A stretch of DNA of 53,778 nt from CAYLPJ01 sp964385465 (GTDB lineage Bacteria; Planctomycetota; Phycisphaerae; SM23-33), in assembly GCA_964385465.1 (NCBI GenBank), contig CAYLPJ010000046.1, positions 1 through 53,778 of the forward strand, in the 5' to 3' direction. Each line of letters opens with the position of its first letter. The first letter of the stretch is position 1. Below are positions 1 to 8,676 of this stretch, piece after piece. Below the pieces are notes generated by a model. It saw only the letters and a program-made list of their open reading frames with translations, had not been told where the DNA came from and did no database searches. Made by a program: the position numbers and the translations under genes.

Positions 1-193
1 GGCTGAAGCCGTGGGCTGTTACGCAACCGGGCATGCACGAGAACCAAGTGGGACAGGTATGATACATGAGGTGGACCGGTTGGCTTCCGGGCCCTCGGTC
101 CCCGTCCCCTGCACTACCCGAATCCCTGGCGATGCATCCTGTCGTATCCGCGCTGCCCGGCGGGAATCCCTGCCGACCTGAAGGAAACGCCGA
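1..193. other. Leader region upstream of sulfatase
   Basis: No convincing gene is seen. A TATGAT hexamer at 58-63 resembles a -10 box, but no good -35 lies upstream and it is 130 bases from the sulfatase start. AAGGA at 182-186 is the ribosome binding site for the gene starting at 194. Confidence 0.4.
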
Positions 194-1546
194 ATGCCCG
201 ACAAGCCCAACGTGCTGTTCCTGTTCACCGACGACCAGCGGTTCGACACCATCGCCGCACTGGGCAACCCGGACATCCGCACGCCGGCGCTGGACGGCCT
301 GGTTGCGGGGGGGACGGCCTTCACGCGGGCGTACATCCAGGGCGGGACCTCCGGGGCCGTCTGCATGCCCAGCCGGGCCATGCTCCACACCGGGCGAGGG
401 CTGTTCGGCATAGAACGCGAGGGCCAGGCCGTCCCGGACGACCACGCCCTGCTCGGCGAGGCCTTCCGACGCGCGGGCTACCGGACGTTCGGCACGGGGA
501 AGTGGCACAACGGGGCGGGGGCGTCCGCGCGGAGCTTCTCCCAGGGAGACCGCATCTTCTTCGGCGGGATGAGCCAGCACTACCGCGTGCCCCTGCACCC
601 CTTCGACCCCGACGGCGCCTACCCGCACGAGGCCGTCTACCACCAGGACAAGAAGCACTCCAGCGACCTCTTCGCCGACGCCGCCGCGACGTTCCTGCGA
701 GAGGCCGACGACCACGCGCCGTTCTTCGCCTACGTATCCTTCACCGCCCCGCACGACCCGCGGGACACGCACGAGCGGTTCCACGCCCTGTACGATCCGG
801 CCGCGCTGACGCTGCCGCCGAATCTCGCCGGCGAGCACGCGTTCGACAACGGCGAACTGCGGATCCGCGACGAGATGCTGGCCGGCTTCCCCCGGACCGA
901 GGCGTGCGTCCGCCGCCACCTCGCCGACTACTACGCGATGATCTCCCACGCCGACGCGGCGATCGGCTCGATCCTCGCCGCACTCGACGCCGCCGGCCGA
1001 CGGGAGAACACGCTGATCGTCTTCGCCGGGGACAACGGCCTGGCCGTCGGGCAGCACGGGCTGATGGGCAAGCAGAACCTCTACGAGCACAGCACCCACG
1101 TGCCGCTGCTGCTCGCCGGACCGGGCATCCCCGCCGGCGGGAAATGCGATGCCTTCGCCACGCTCTCCGACGTCTTCCCCACGCTCTGCGAGCTCTGCGG
1201 GCTCGACACACCCGCCGGCGTCGAGGGCGTCAGCCTCGCGCCCGCCCTGGCCGACCCGGCCGACCGACCGCGGGAGACCGTCCTGACCGCCTACCGCCAC
1301 CTCATGCGGGCCGTGCGCGACGAGCGGTGGAAACTCATCGAGACCGTCGCCGCCGGGCGGCGGACCACGCAGCTCTTCGATCTGCCCGCCGACCCCTACG
1401 AGACCGCCAACCTCGCCGACGATCCCGACCGCGGCGAGGACCTCGCACGCCTCCGCCGCGAGCTGAACCGCTGGCGAAAGGAACTGGGAGACACCCGCCC
1501 CGAGCACGGGCAACGCTTCTGGGACGCGTTCGACGCGGCCGGCTGA
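194..1546 (+). CDS. Sulfatase (alkaline-phosphatase superfamily)
   Basis: Type I sulfatase of 450 residues, predicted to hydrolyse a sulfate ester. The N-terminus carries the metal-binding pair D13-D14. The modification signature CMPSR is at 57-61, and its Cys57 would be converted to formylglycine. GTGKWHNG near 101-107 supplies the Lys/His pair of the active site, and the later GDNG segment supplies the second metal-binding Asp/Asn. No signal peptide is visible, so it may act in the cytoplasm on an imported sulfated compound. AAGGA precedes the ATG by 7 bases. It ends 9 bases before the stop of the opposing catabolic cluster. Substrate cannot be told from sequence; choline-sulfatase-like or glycan-sulfatase-like are both possible. 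Confidence 0.92.
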   Translation: MPDKPNVLFLFTDDQRFDTIAALGNPDIRTPALDGLVAGGTAFTRAYIQGGTSGAVCMPSRAMLHTGRGLFGIEREGQAVPDDHALLGEAFRRAGYRTFGTGKWHNGAGASARSFSQGDRIFFGGMSQHYRVPLHPFDPDGAYPHEAVYHQDKKHSSDLFADAAATFLREADDHAPFFAYVSFTAPHDPRDTHERFHALYDPAALTLPPNLAGEHAFDNGELRIRDEMLAGFPRTEACVRRHLADYYAMISHADAAIGSILAALDAAGRRENTLIVFAGDNGLAVGQHGLMGKQNLYEHSTHVPLLLAGPGIPAGGKCDAFATLSDVFPTLCELCGLDTPAGVEGVSLAPALADPADRPRETVLTAYRHLMRAVRDERWKLIETVAAGRRTTQLFDLPADPYETANLADDPDRGEDLARLRRELNRWRKELGDTRPEHGQRFWDAFDAAG

Positions 1547-1555
1547 CGGCGGCCG

Positions 1556-1957
1556 TCACACCCCGGCGGCCTCGGCGGTGCGGGAGATGATCTCGTCCTG
1601 GAGCCGTCCGTCGAGGTTCACGAAGTACTCGCAGAAGCCGGCCACGCGGACGATGACGTCGCGATGCTCGCCCGGGGCCTGCCTGGCGCGGCGGAGCGTG
1701 TCCGCGGCGACGATGTTGAGCTGAATCTGCCCCCCGCCGCGGTCGAGGTACCCCCGCAGCAGCGACGCGAGGACCTCCCGCCCCTCGCGCCCCCGGACGA
1801 ACTCTCCGGCGAAGTCGCTCTCCAGCGCCGCGGCCGGGCGGGCCAGGCTCACCTGCCCGCGCTGGTTGCAGGTGCCGACGTAGCCCAGCGCTGGCTTCTC
1901 CCATCCCGCCGCCGTGAGGCCGGAAACGCATCCGGCGACGGGACCCGCCTGCGACAA
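1556..1957 (-). CDS. Lone glycyl-radical domain protein (GRE C-terminus)
   Basis: This 133-residue frame resembles only the C-terminal glycyl-radical domain of pyruvate formate-lyase-type enzymes. GGGQIQLNIV (74-83) matches the strand before the radical loop. VIVRVAGFCEYF (101-112) is the glycyl-radical motif, with Gly107 the predicted radical site, and LQDEIISRT follows (119-127). Full enzymes are about 750-850 residues, so the N-terminal barrel with the active-site Cys is absent. The frame stays open upstream only to a TAG at 2072-2074, and that stretch is occupied by the neighbouring dehydrogenase gene. The TTG start is doubtful because GGGAGG abuts it. It could be a GrcA/YfiD-like stand-alone cofactor protein or the remnant of a deleted enzyme. 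No activase gene is nearby. Confidence 0.6.
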   Translation of the reverse strand: MSQAGPVAGCVSGLTAAGWEKPALGYVGTCNQRGQVSLARPAAALESDFAGEFVRGREGREVLASLLRGYLDRGGGQIQLNIVAADTLRRARQAPGEHRDVIVRVAGFCEYFVNLDGRLQDEIISRTAEAAGV

Positions 1958-2003
1958 GCCTCCCGCGCGCAGCGCCTTGTCGGACGGCAGGGCTTCGCCT
2001 CGC

Positions 2004-3098
2004 TCAGCTCCGCGCGGGCGGCAGGTCGGCGGGGTCGAAGGGGTCGGGGCGGGCGCAGGTGCTGTCGAGGTCTACGTAGCGCCCCGCGGCGGAGGACTCG
2101 TGCAAGGCGTCCATGATGTCCAGGACGTGGAAGGTCAGCTCGCAGGAGGCCCGCATGGCCCGGCCGCGGCGGAGGGCCATCGCCAGGTCGGCCACCCCGA
2201 GCCCGCGGTTGCGGTGCCCGAAGCCCTCGCCGAGATCGACCTCCCCGGGCTCCCCGCCGCCGGGGCGCAGCAGCACGGGCCCGCCGAACATGTTCGGGTC
2301 GTTGGCCACGAGGATGCCCTCGGTGCCCAGCAGCTCGATCCGCGGGTGGTATCCGGGCACCTCGCAGTTGATCCCGAAGACGCCGACGCAGCCGTTGGCG
2401 AACTCCAGCACGCCGCCGACGCTGGTGGGCGTCTCGACCTCGAATTCGCCGTTCGGCTCGTCGGGGTCGGGCTTGGTGGCAAACGGCGTGTGCGCCGCCC
2501 CGGCCACGCGGGCCACCGGGCCCAGCAGCGAGACGAGGGCGGTGAGGTAGTAGGGCCCCATGTCGTAGACGGGCCCGACCCCGCGGCGGTGGTAGCGCCG
2601 CCCGCCGCACTTCATGCAGAAGGTCGCCACGGCGGTGATGCACCGGCCGATCGCGCCGTCGTCGAGCGTCCGCCGGGCGGCCTGGAGGCCCGTGCCGAGG
2701 AACGTGTCCGGCGCGCCGCCGAGCAGGAGGCCGGCCTCGGCGGCCTTGGCGACGAGCTGGCGGCCTTCCTGGCGGCTCACGGCGAGGGGCTTCTCGTGCC
2801 AGACGTGCTTGCCGGCCTCGAGCGCCCGCATGGAGACACCGAAGTGGTTCCACGGCTCGGTGAGGTTGACGACGACCTCGACGGCGTCGTCGGCGAGGAT
2901 GTCCTCGGTGGTGCAGACGCGGGAGACGCCGAACTCCTCGGCCCGGCGCCGCGACCGCTCGGGGACCAGGTCGCTGCACGCGACCACCTCCACCGCGCCG
3001 GTCAGCGGCCCGGTGAGATTCGTCAGGTACTGCCCGCTGATGTTGCCGCAGCCGACGACCGCGACGCGCACGCGTTCCATCGCTTCGCTCCCGTTCAT
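2004..3098 (-). CDS. Gfo/Idh/MocA family oxidoreductase
   Basis: NAD(P)-dependent sugar or polyol dehydrogenase of 364 residues. The Rossmann motif VVGCGNISG is at 14-22. The family's EKP catalytic motif is intact (E102-K103-P104, in GKHVWHEKP). The C-terminal half is the usual alpha/beta substrate domain, with PVYDMGPYYL carrying the conserved Asp. The chosen ATG (3098) overlaps the stop of the upstream gene as ATGA, implying translational coupling; an internal Met six codons in (3080) is an alternative. With the preceding paralogue it forms a two-dehydrogenase pair, as in pathways using successive oxidation and reduction of a sugar ring. Substrate unknown. Confidence 0.9.
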   Translation of the reverse strand: MNGSEAMERVRVAVVGCGNISGQYLTNLTGPLTGAVEVVACSDLVPERSRRRAEEFGVSRVCTTEDILADDAVEVVVNLTEPWNHFGVSMRALEAGKHVWHEKPLAVSRQEGRQLVAKAAEAGLLLGGAPDTFLGTGLQAARRTLDDGAIGRCITAVATFCMKCGGRRYHRRGVGPVYDMGPYYLTALVSLLGPVARVAGAAHTPFATKPDPDEPNGEFEVETPTSVGGVLEFANGCVGVFGINCEVPGYHPRIELLGTEGILVANDPNMFGGPVLLRPGGGEPGEVDLGEGFGHRNRGLGVADLAMALRRGRAMRASCELTFHVLDIMDALHESSAAGRYVDLDSTCARPDPFDPADLPPARS

Positions 3099-4138
3099 GT
3101 CTCCAGCGCCGGCGCGACGTCGCGGACGACCTCTCCGGCGGCCGCCGAACGCCGGGCGGCGTCGATCACCGCGATCTGGCGGCGAAGCTCCGGCAGCTTC
3201 ACCGCCGGGGCCGCGCCCTCGCGCAACACGGCGGCGACGTTCTCGTAGTAGTCCCGCCAGCGCCCCGGCACGGTCTGGATCCGCCGCTCGGTCTTGCCGT
3301 CGCTGTAGAGCCCGTACTCGTCGGGGTCCTCGACGGCGGCGTCGATGTCGCCGGCGTGCATGGCCGCCTCCTGCGGGTCGCGCCCGTACTTGCGGAACGC
3401 CCCGCCGGTGCCGCGGACGTAGAACCGCGGCTTGCCGATGGCGGCCACGCCGGAGAAATCGCAGACGCCGGTGCCCCCGCCTTCGAAGCCGACCACGAGG
3501 AGGCACTCGCTCTCGGTGTCACTGTCGGCGAAGTCGTGGCGCATGCGGCAGTAGACGCTCTCGATCGCGCGGGGCAAGAGCATGCAGAGCTGGTCGACGA
3601 GGTGGGCGCCGAGGTCGTAGAACCGCCCGCCGCCCATGGCCGCCTCTCCCCGCCAGCCGCGCATGGCCCGGAAGCCCTGCCAGGCCATCTCGATCCAGCG
3701 GACCTCGCCCAGCAGCCCGTCGGCCCACAGCTTGCGGACGGTGCGGTAATCGCCGTCGAAGCGGCGGTTCTGGAAGACGGTCAGCAGCACGCCGTTTCGC
3801 TCGGCGGCGGCGATCATCGCGTCGCACTGCTGGAGGTCGAGGCACATCACCTTGTCGGTCACCACGTTCTTGCCGGCGTCCATGGCGCGGATGGCGATCT
3901 CGGCGTGCGTGCTGTTCGGCGTGGCGATGACGATCAGGTCGACCGCGTCGTCGGCCAGGGCGTCGTCAAGCGCCGGGTAGGCCTTGCAGCCGTAGGTCTC
4001 GACGATCTCCCGGCGCTTCTCCTCGCTCGACGAGACGATCCCGTGCAGCTCCAGCTCGTCGACGAGCCCGATCAGGTAGCAGTGAAACTTCCGCCCCGCC
4101 CCGCCGAAGCCGACCACGACTGTTCGTATCTTGTCCAT
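3095..4138 (-). CDS. Gfo/Idh/MocA family oxidoreductase
   Basis: Second dehydrogenase of the pair, 347 residues. The dinucleotide-binding loop VVGFGGAGRKF is at 8-18. The catalytic motif is DKV (95-97) in place of EKP, so the Lys is kept but its neighbours are changed. GGGRFYDLGAHLVDQ carries the conserved Asp and His of the substrate domain. Its stop overlaps the start of the downstream paralogue by 4 bases. The two proteins are clearly different from each other, so this is not a recent duplication. Likely role: oxidation or reduction of a sugar or inositol-like substrate in the cytoplasm. Confidence 0.88.
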   Translation of the reverse strand: MDKIRTVVVGFGGAGRKFHCYLIGLVDELELHGIVSSSEEKRREIVETYGCKAYPALDDALADDAVDLIVIATPNSTHAEIAIRAMDAGKNVVTDKVMCLDLQQCDAMIAAAERNGVLLTVFQNRRFDGDYRTVRKLWADGLLGEVRWIEMAWQGFRAMRGWRGEAAMGGGRFYDLGAHLVDQLCMLLPRAIESVYCRMRHDFADSDTESECLLVVGFEGGGTGVCDFSGVAAIGKPRFYVRGTGGAFRKYGRDPQEAAMHAGDIDAAVEDPDEYGLYSDGKTERRIQTVPGRWRDYYENVAAVLREGAAPAVKLPELRRQIAVIDAARRSAAAGEVVRDVAPALET

Positions 4139-4283
4139 TCCGGGCGTTTCCTCCTGTGCCGCCAGAGCGACGCGATGCCGGCAGTGGCCCGTGGGCCGTG
4201 CCCGGTCCGAGTCGGTCCGCGACGGCGGCAGCTCCCGGTGACTGGCCCCGGGCCGCCGACCACGGCGTTCGCAACGCCGACGC

Positions 4284-5258
4284 TTACGGGTGCCAGCGGA
4301 AGAGGCTGATTTCCTCGGGGACGTGGGCGAAGACCTCGTCGCCGATCGCGGTCATCTTCTCGAAGACCTCGGCGGGGACCTCCGACGCCATGGCCGCGGC
4401 GTTCCGCTCGACCTGGCTGACGTTGCGGCAGCCGACCAGGACGTTCGCCACGCCCGGCTGGCGGGCCGCCCACTGGATCGCCAGGTGCGCCATCGGCACG
4501 CCGGCGGCGTCGGCGAGGGCGCGGAGCTTCTCGACGCCCTCGTAGCAGTGGGGCCAGACCGCCTCGTCGAACAGCACGCTGTTGCGACGGTGGTCGCCCT
4601 CGGGGAACGAGACGTCCCGCGGGAACTTGCCCGTCAGAATGCCCTCGGCGATCGTGCTGTAGGTCACCACGGCCGCGCCGTGCTCGCGGCACCACGGGAT
4701 GACGTCCTTCTCGGGGAACCGCCAGTAGAGGTTGTAGCAGAGCTGGTGGGCGTCGATGTGCCCGACCTCGGCGACCTGCTCCATCTCCTCGACGGTGAAG
4801 TTGCTCACCCCGGCGGCGCCGACCTTGCCGGCCTCCCTGGCGGCGACGATCGCCTCCATCGGCGGGCGCATGTCCTTCCCGGTCACCGGCCAGTGGATGT
4901 AGAAGAGGTCGATGTAGTCCGTGCCGAGGCGCCGCAGGCTGTCGTCGATCTTCTGCGCGTAGCACTCGCGGCTGAGGTCGCCCCAGCAGGGGAAACCCTT
5001 GGTGGCGAGGAAGACCTGGTCCCGGCGCCCGGCGACGGCCCGGCCGACCAGCTCCTCGCTGTGGCCCTTGCCGTAGGCCTCCGCGGTGTCGATGTGGGTG
5101 ATTCCGGCGTCGAGGGCGGCCTGGAGGGCGGCCAGGGAATCGGCGTCGTCCTGCGGCCCCCACTCCCCGCCGTAAGCCCAGGTCCCCAGGCCCATGACGC
5201 TGTGGTCCTTCTCGACGGGGTCGATGCGGACCTGCTTCATCGGTGTCTTCTCGCTCAC
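4284..5258 (-). CDS. Aldo/keto reductase
   Basis: TIM-barrel NAD(P)H-dependent oxidoreductase of 324 residues. The catalytic tetrad can be placed at D57 (HIDTAEAYG), Y62, K87 (FLATKGFP) and H122 (DLFYIHWP). The C-terminal part contains VGCRNVSQVERN, fitting the cofactor-phosphate site. No signal peptide, so cytoplasmic. It lies between the SDR and Gfo/Idh/MocA genes with spacings of 203 and 145 bases, on the same strand. It probably reduces or oxidises a sugar-derived carbonyl in the same pathway. Confidence 0.92.
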   Translation of the reverse strand: MSEKTPMKQVRIDPVEKDHSVMGLGTWAYGGEWGPQDDADSLAALQAALDAGITHIDTAEAYGKGHSEELVGRAVAGRRDQVFLATKGFPCWGDLSRECYAQKIDDSLRRLGTDYIDLFYIHWPVTGKDMRPPMEAIVAAREAGKVGAAGVSNFTVEEMEQVAEVGHIDAHQLCYNLYWRFPEKDVIPWCREHGAAVVTYSTIAEGILTGKFPRDVSFPEGDHRRNSVLFDEAVWPHCYEGVEKLRALADAAGVPMAHLAIQWAARQPGVANVLVGCRNVSQVERNAAAMASEVPAEVFEKMTAIGDEVFAHVPEEISLFRWHP

Positions 5259-5461
5259 GAGTCTCTCCTCTCGGTGGTTGCTCCCGGGCGCGACCGTCCG
5301 CGCAAGACCCCTTCGCTACCGTACGCGGGCCGTGACGTCAAGCGCCCGCAACCGGGGTAGTGGCCAGCCGGGAACGGCCGGCCGGCGCGGGCGCGCCGGT
5401 GACATGGCCCGACCGGCCACGGACCACCGACTACCGGCCGCTGGCCGACCGCCCGGGGGGG

Positions 5462-6298
5462 CTACTGCCCGGCGAGGCCCAACTGTTCCAGGACGCCCTT
5501 TTCCACCACCGCCGAGGCGGTGTCCTGGAGCTGGGCGGTCAGGCCGCCATCGACGACGAGGGCCTGGCCGGTAACGAAGGACGACTCGTCGCAGGCCAGG
5601 AACAGGGCGGCCGAGGCGATCTCCTCCAGCGTGCCCGGCCAGCCCAGCGGGTAGACCAGGTGCTGGCGGCGGACTTCGTCGGGGTTGTCGGCCAGCCAGC
5701 GGACCTTCGCCTCGGTGAGGATGCGCCCGGGGCAGAGGGCGTTGACGCGGATGTTGGCCCGGCCGTACTCGACGGCCATCTGACGCGTGAGGTTCAGCAG
5801 CGCCGCCTTCATGGCCGAGTAGGGCGCGCAGCGGCGTCCGGCGAGCAGGCCGTGAACGCTGGAGGTGTTGATGATCGCCCCGCCGCCACGCCGCGTCATC
5901 TCGGGGATGGCGAGCTGGCAGGCGGCGGCGACGGCCTTGACGCTGGAGGCGAAGGCGGCGTCCCAGCTCTCGTCGGTCATCTCGACGACGGCGGCGTTGT
6001 CGCCCCCCCATGCGTTGTTCATCAGCACGTCGATGCCGCCGAACTCGTCGATGGCGTAGCGGATGAGCTCGCGGACCTGCCCGGTGTCGCGGACGTCGGC
6101 GCGGCGGTAGCGGCCGTCCCCGCCGGCGGCTCGGACGGCCTCGACGGCCTCGTCGGCCAGGGCCCCGGCGGCACCGTGATCGCTGACGACCACCCGCGCG
6201 CCCTCCTCGGCGAACCGCTTGGCGCTGGCCAGCCCGATCCCCGCCGTCGAGCCGGTCACCACCGCCACCTTGCCTGCGAGTCTGCCGCCGTCGCTCAC
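5462..6298 (-). CDS. Short-chain dehydrogenase/reductase (SDR)
   Basis: Classical SDR of 278 residues. TGSTAGIG (15-22) is the cofactor-binding loop, NNAW (94-97) the structural Asn motif, Ser147 (NTSSVHG) the catalytic Ser, and Y160-S-A-M-K164 the catalytic pair. CPGRILTE follows, as in the family. VTGQALVVDGG near the end is the usual C-terminal signature. A roughly 25-residue tail follows. The stop of the upstream gene is 13 bases away, so the two are probably cotranscribed. Substrate is unknown; the cluster suggests a sugar alcohol or sugar acid. Confidence 0.92.
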   Translation of the reverse strand: MSDGGRLAGKVAVVTGSTAGIGLASAKRFAEEGARVVVSDHGAAGALADEAVEAVRAAGGDGRYRRADVRDTGQVRELIRYAIDEFGGIDVLMNNAWGGDNAAVVEMTDESWDAAFASSVKAVAAACQLAIPEMTRRGGGAIINTSSVHGLLAGRRCAPYSAMKAALLNLTRQMAVEYGRANIRVNALCPGRILTEAKVRWLADNPDEVRRQHLVYPLGWPGTLEEIASAALFLACDESSFVTGQALVVDGGLTAQLQDTASAVVEKGVLEQLGLAGQ

Positions 6299-6311
6299 GG
6301 GCCTGCCCCCG

Positions 6312-7172
6312 CTAGCTCGACCGCGCGAGGGTGGCCTTGGACCGCGTGGCCTGGAGCTCGGCGGTCTGCGGGCGGCGGGAGAGGATGTTCAGGGACATCT
6401 CGATCAGCTCCTCGGCCTCGGCCGGCGAGACCGTGCCGACGGTGACCATGTCGCGGTCGCGGATGGCGTTCCAGACGAAGGTCATCGCCTGGTAGGGGCG
6501 GATCTGCCCGGCGGCCATGGTCTTGATGATCATCACCGGCCTGGCCGCCTCCTGGATGACGCGGGCGATCCAGTCGACCTCCACGTGCATGAGGAAACCC
6601 ATGGCGTTGAACGGCTGGATGTACGTCTCGACGTCGAGGCCGGACTCGTCGCTGTAGATGACCGTCTCCGGCGAGTGCGTGCTGAGCCCGGGCACCATCC
6701 CGCGCTGGCGGATCATGCGGCAGACGACGTCCATGTGGCGGAGCTTGCGGGCGCACTTGTCGAGCATCTTGTCGGTGGTGCTGACGTGGGGCATGCAGAT
6801 CCTCACGCCTTTCTCGACCTCGGCGTCGAGGACGCGGGCGACCTCGTCGAGGTCGAAGCCGCCTTCGACGGTCTCCGGGCCCGTGGTGAACGAGGGCGTG
6901 GAGACCACCACCGCGCCGACACCGGCGGCGTCCTCCGCCCGCTTGATCGCCTCGGGGATGCACGTCTGCGTGTGCGGGCACATGATCGTGTCCACGCCGG
7001 CACGCAGGAATGTCGCGATGATCTCCGCCACGCGTTCCGGACGCGTCACGTGCTGCTCGATGAACCGGCTCTTGGCGGCCGTCGAATGGGCGTAGCCCAG
7101 GAACCAGTTCGTGCCGATAATCATCCGGGAGACCGAGAGGCCTCCGACGGTCGTTCGGGGAAAGCTCGTCAT
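6312..7172 (-). CDS. Uncharacterised TIM-barrel-like protein
   Basis: This 286-residue cytoplasmic protein does not carry a family signature I can name with certainty. Alternating hydrophobic strands and helices suggest a TIM barrel. Recurrent strand-like segments include RMIIGTNWF (16-24), DTIMCPHTQ, AVVVSTPS, RICMPHVSTTD, GFLMHVE and PVMIIKTMAAGQIRP. The order recalls aldo/keto-reductase or aldolase-like barrels, but the DYKH tetrad is not apparent. Several His, Cys and Asp at strand ends could bind a metal. It is the first gene of the minus-strand cluster and directly faces the LacI-type regulator, so it is probably a pathway enzyme. Confidence 0.75.
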   Translation of the reverse strand: MTSFPRTTVGGLSVSRMIIGTNWFLGYAHSTAAKSRFIEQHVTRPERVAEIIATFLRAGVDTIMCPHTQTCIPEAIKRAEDAAGVGAVVVSTPSFTTGPETVEGGFDLDEVARVLDAEVEKGVRICMPHVSTTDKMLDKCARKLRHMDVVCRMIRQRGMVPGLSTHSPETVIYSDESGLDVETYIQPFNAMGFLMHVEVDWIARVIQEAARPVMIIKTMAAGQIRPYQAMTFVWNAIRDRDMVTVGTVSPAEAEELIEMSLNILSRRPQTAELQATRSKATLARSS

Positions 7173-7378
7173 GCCGTAAGCTCCTGTCGCGTTCGGATCG
7201 TAGACTCTCTATGGAAGGGGCCGGCGCCGCAGACTGAACGTCGCGGGTATTTTACCTGGATTTTCCCTCGACACCAAAGCCTTGCGGCCGGCGTTGTAGC
7301 AGGATACGCTTCGCGTTTTCCCGGAATGTGTCTGCCGTAGGCGCATTTTCCATGTCGGCCCTGTCGTATGGGGTCCCG
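7173..7378. promoter_or_regulatory. Divergent control region of catabolic cluster and LacI gene
   Basis: These 206 bases separate the divergent regulator and catabolic cluster and are less GC-rich than the genes around them. They should hold both promoters. The best candidate operator is an inverted repeat ACGC-TTC-GCGT at 7306-7316, inside a longer imperfect palindrome with a CG-type centre as often bound by LacI proteins. No convincing -35/-10 pair was identified. Confidence 0.45.
7306..7316. promoter_or_regulatory. Candidate LacI-family operator
   Basis: Inverted repeat ACGC (7306-7309), spacer TTC, GCGT (7313-7316), flanked by GGAT on the left and TTTCC on the right, which partly extends the symmetry. 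It lies 63 bases before the chosen regulator start and 134 before the cluster start. Placement and symmetry suit autoregulation, but the match is short. Confidence 0.3.
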
Positions 7379-8590
7379 ATGGCCGTAACGCTGAAACAAC
7401 TCGCCGAAGTCCTGGGGTTGGACGTGTCGACAGTCTCCTACGCCCTTTCGGGCAAGGGGACGATCAACGAGGAAACTCGACGGCGCGTCCGCGAGCTCGC
7501 CGATGAAATGGGCTATGTACCCAATCGTTTGGCTCGCCGTCTGCGAACGCAGACCGCCAACGCCATCGGCCTCGTCGTGCCCGACGCGCTGGCCTACGGG
7601 CCGCTGATCCAGCAGGTCTTCCGCCAGGCCGGCAAGGGCGGGCTGGAGGTCTCGGTGGCCTTCACCGAGTTCGACGCGGACCTCGAGCACCGCCCGATCC
7701 TCTCGCTGATGGAGCTCCAGGTCGACGGGATCATCCTCCGCTCGACCTTCCCCCGCCTGGTCGACTGCCCCGGAGGCCACGCCCTCCGCCGCCTCGCCGC
7801 CGGGCACATGCCCGCGGTGGCCTACGGGTTCCCCATCGAGGGCTCGCCCATCCCGGCCGTCACGCTGCCCATCGCCCGCCAGGCCGAGATGATCCTCACC
7901 CACCTGATCGAGCGCGGGCACCGGCGGTTCGCGGCGCTGCTGGGCTGGCCCTTCGCCCAGGCACAGCGGCTACGCGTGCAGGGCTACCTCAAGGCCCTCG
8001 CCGACGCCGGGCTCGGCGAAGACGCCCTCGGCGTGCTCACCGTCGAGGCCAAGGCCGAGGCCGAGGAGATCGAGAAGCCGGGCAGCCACTACCACCGGTT
8101 CATCTGGCGGCTGTTCGGGGGGCGCCCGCCGCGGATGGGCCGGGGGCTTTTCCGCCGCCTCCGCGAGCTGTACCCGATGCCCACCGCCGTGGTCTGCCAC
8201 CACGAGAGCACCGCCCTCGGCGTGATCGCCGAGGCGACCGACCACGGGCTGCGCGTCCCCGAGGACCTCGCCGTCGCCGCCACCGACATCGGCCTGGCCG
8301 GGGCCCTGTCGCCGGTGGACATCACCACCGCCGACGCCGTGGCCGCCGACACCGCGCCGGTCGCGCTGGCGATGCTGCGCCAGGCGATGGCCGGCAGCAT
8401 GTCCCCCGGCGAGACGCGCACCGTCGAGCCCGTCATGCGGGTGGCCGGCTCCACCGTCGGCTCGGGGCCCGACGAGATCGTCGCCGAAATCGCCGGGCGC
8501 GTCCGCCGCTTCGAGACCGCCGCCGAGGCCCTCGAGGCCTCCCGCCCCTCCAAGCCCGGCGACATCCCCAGCCCCTCCGTCGAGATGTAG
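7379..8590 (+). CDS. LacI-family transcriptional regulator
   Basis: Regulator of 403 residues. The N-terminal helix-turn-helix begins VTLKQLAEVLGLDVSTVSYAL, followed by the hinge helix (YVPNRLARRLR). A periplasmic-binding-protein-like effector domain follows (AIGLVVPD onward, with AVVCHHESTALGVI and DLAVAATDIG). The start chosen is the ATG that puts the HTH at the terminus; upstream ATG at 7352 or 7328 would add 9 or 17 residues that do not look like a domain. It is transcribed away from the sugar-type catabolic cluster and probably controls it in response to a sugar-like ligand. Confidence 0.93.
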   Translation: MAVTLKQLAEVLGLDVSTVSYALSGKGTINEETRRRVRELADEMGYVPNRLARRLRTQTANAIGLVVPDALAYGPLIQQVFRQAGKGGLEVSVAFTEFDADLEHRPILSLMELQVDGIILRSTFPRLVDCPGGHALRRLAAGHMPAVAYGFPIEGSPIPAVTLPIARQAEMILTHLIERGHRRFAALLGWPFAQAQRLRVQGYLKALADAGLGEDALGVLTVEAKAEAEEIEKPGSHYHRFIWRLFGGRPPRMGRGLFRRLRELYPMPTAVVCHHESTALGVIAEATDHGLRVPEDLAVAATDIGLAGALSPVDITTADAVAADTAPVALAMLRQAMAGSMSPGETRTVEPVMRVAGSTVGSGPDEIVAEIAGRVRRFETAAEALEASRPSKPGDIPSPSVEM

Positions 8591-8627
8591 CCCGCGCCCC
8601 CCCGTAGCCTACACCGGCCCGGCGTGG

Positions 8628-8633
8628 TACAAT
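8628..8633 (+). promoter_or_regulatory. Possible -10 box before IdeS-like gene
   Basis: TACAAT lies 43 bases before the ATG at 8677 in a GC-rich intergenic stretch. The -35 position (TAGCCT near 8605) is poor. The same hexamer occurs at the better argG promoter. Confidence 0.3.
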
Positions 8634-8676
8634 CCTGGCGGTGTGGGAGGAGGTCTACGGAGGTTGTGGTGCGCCC

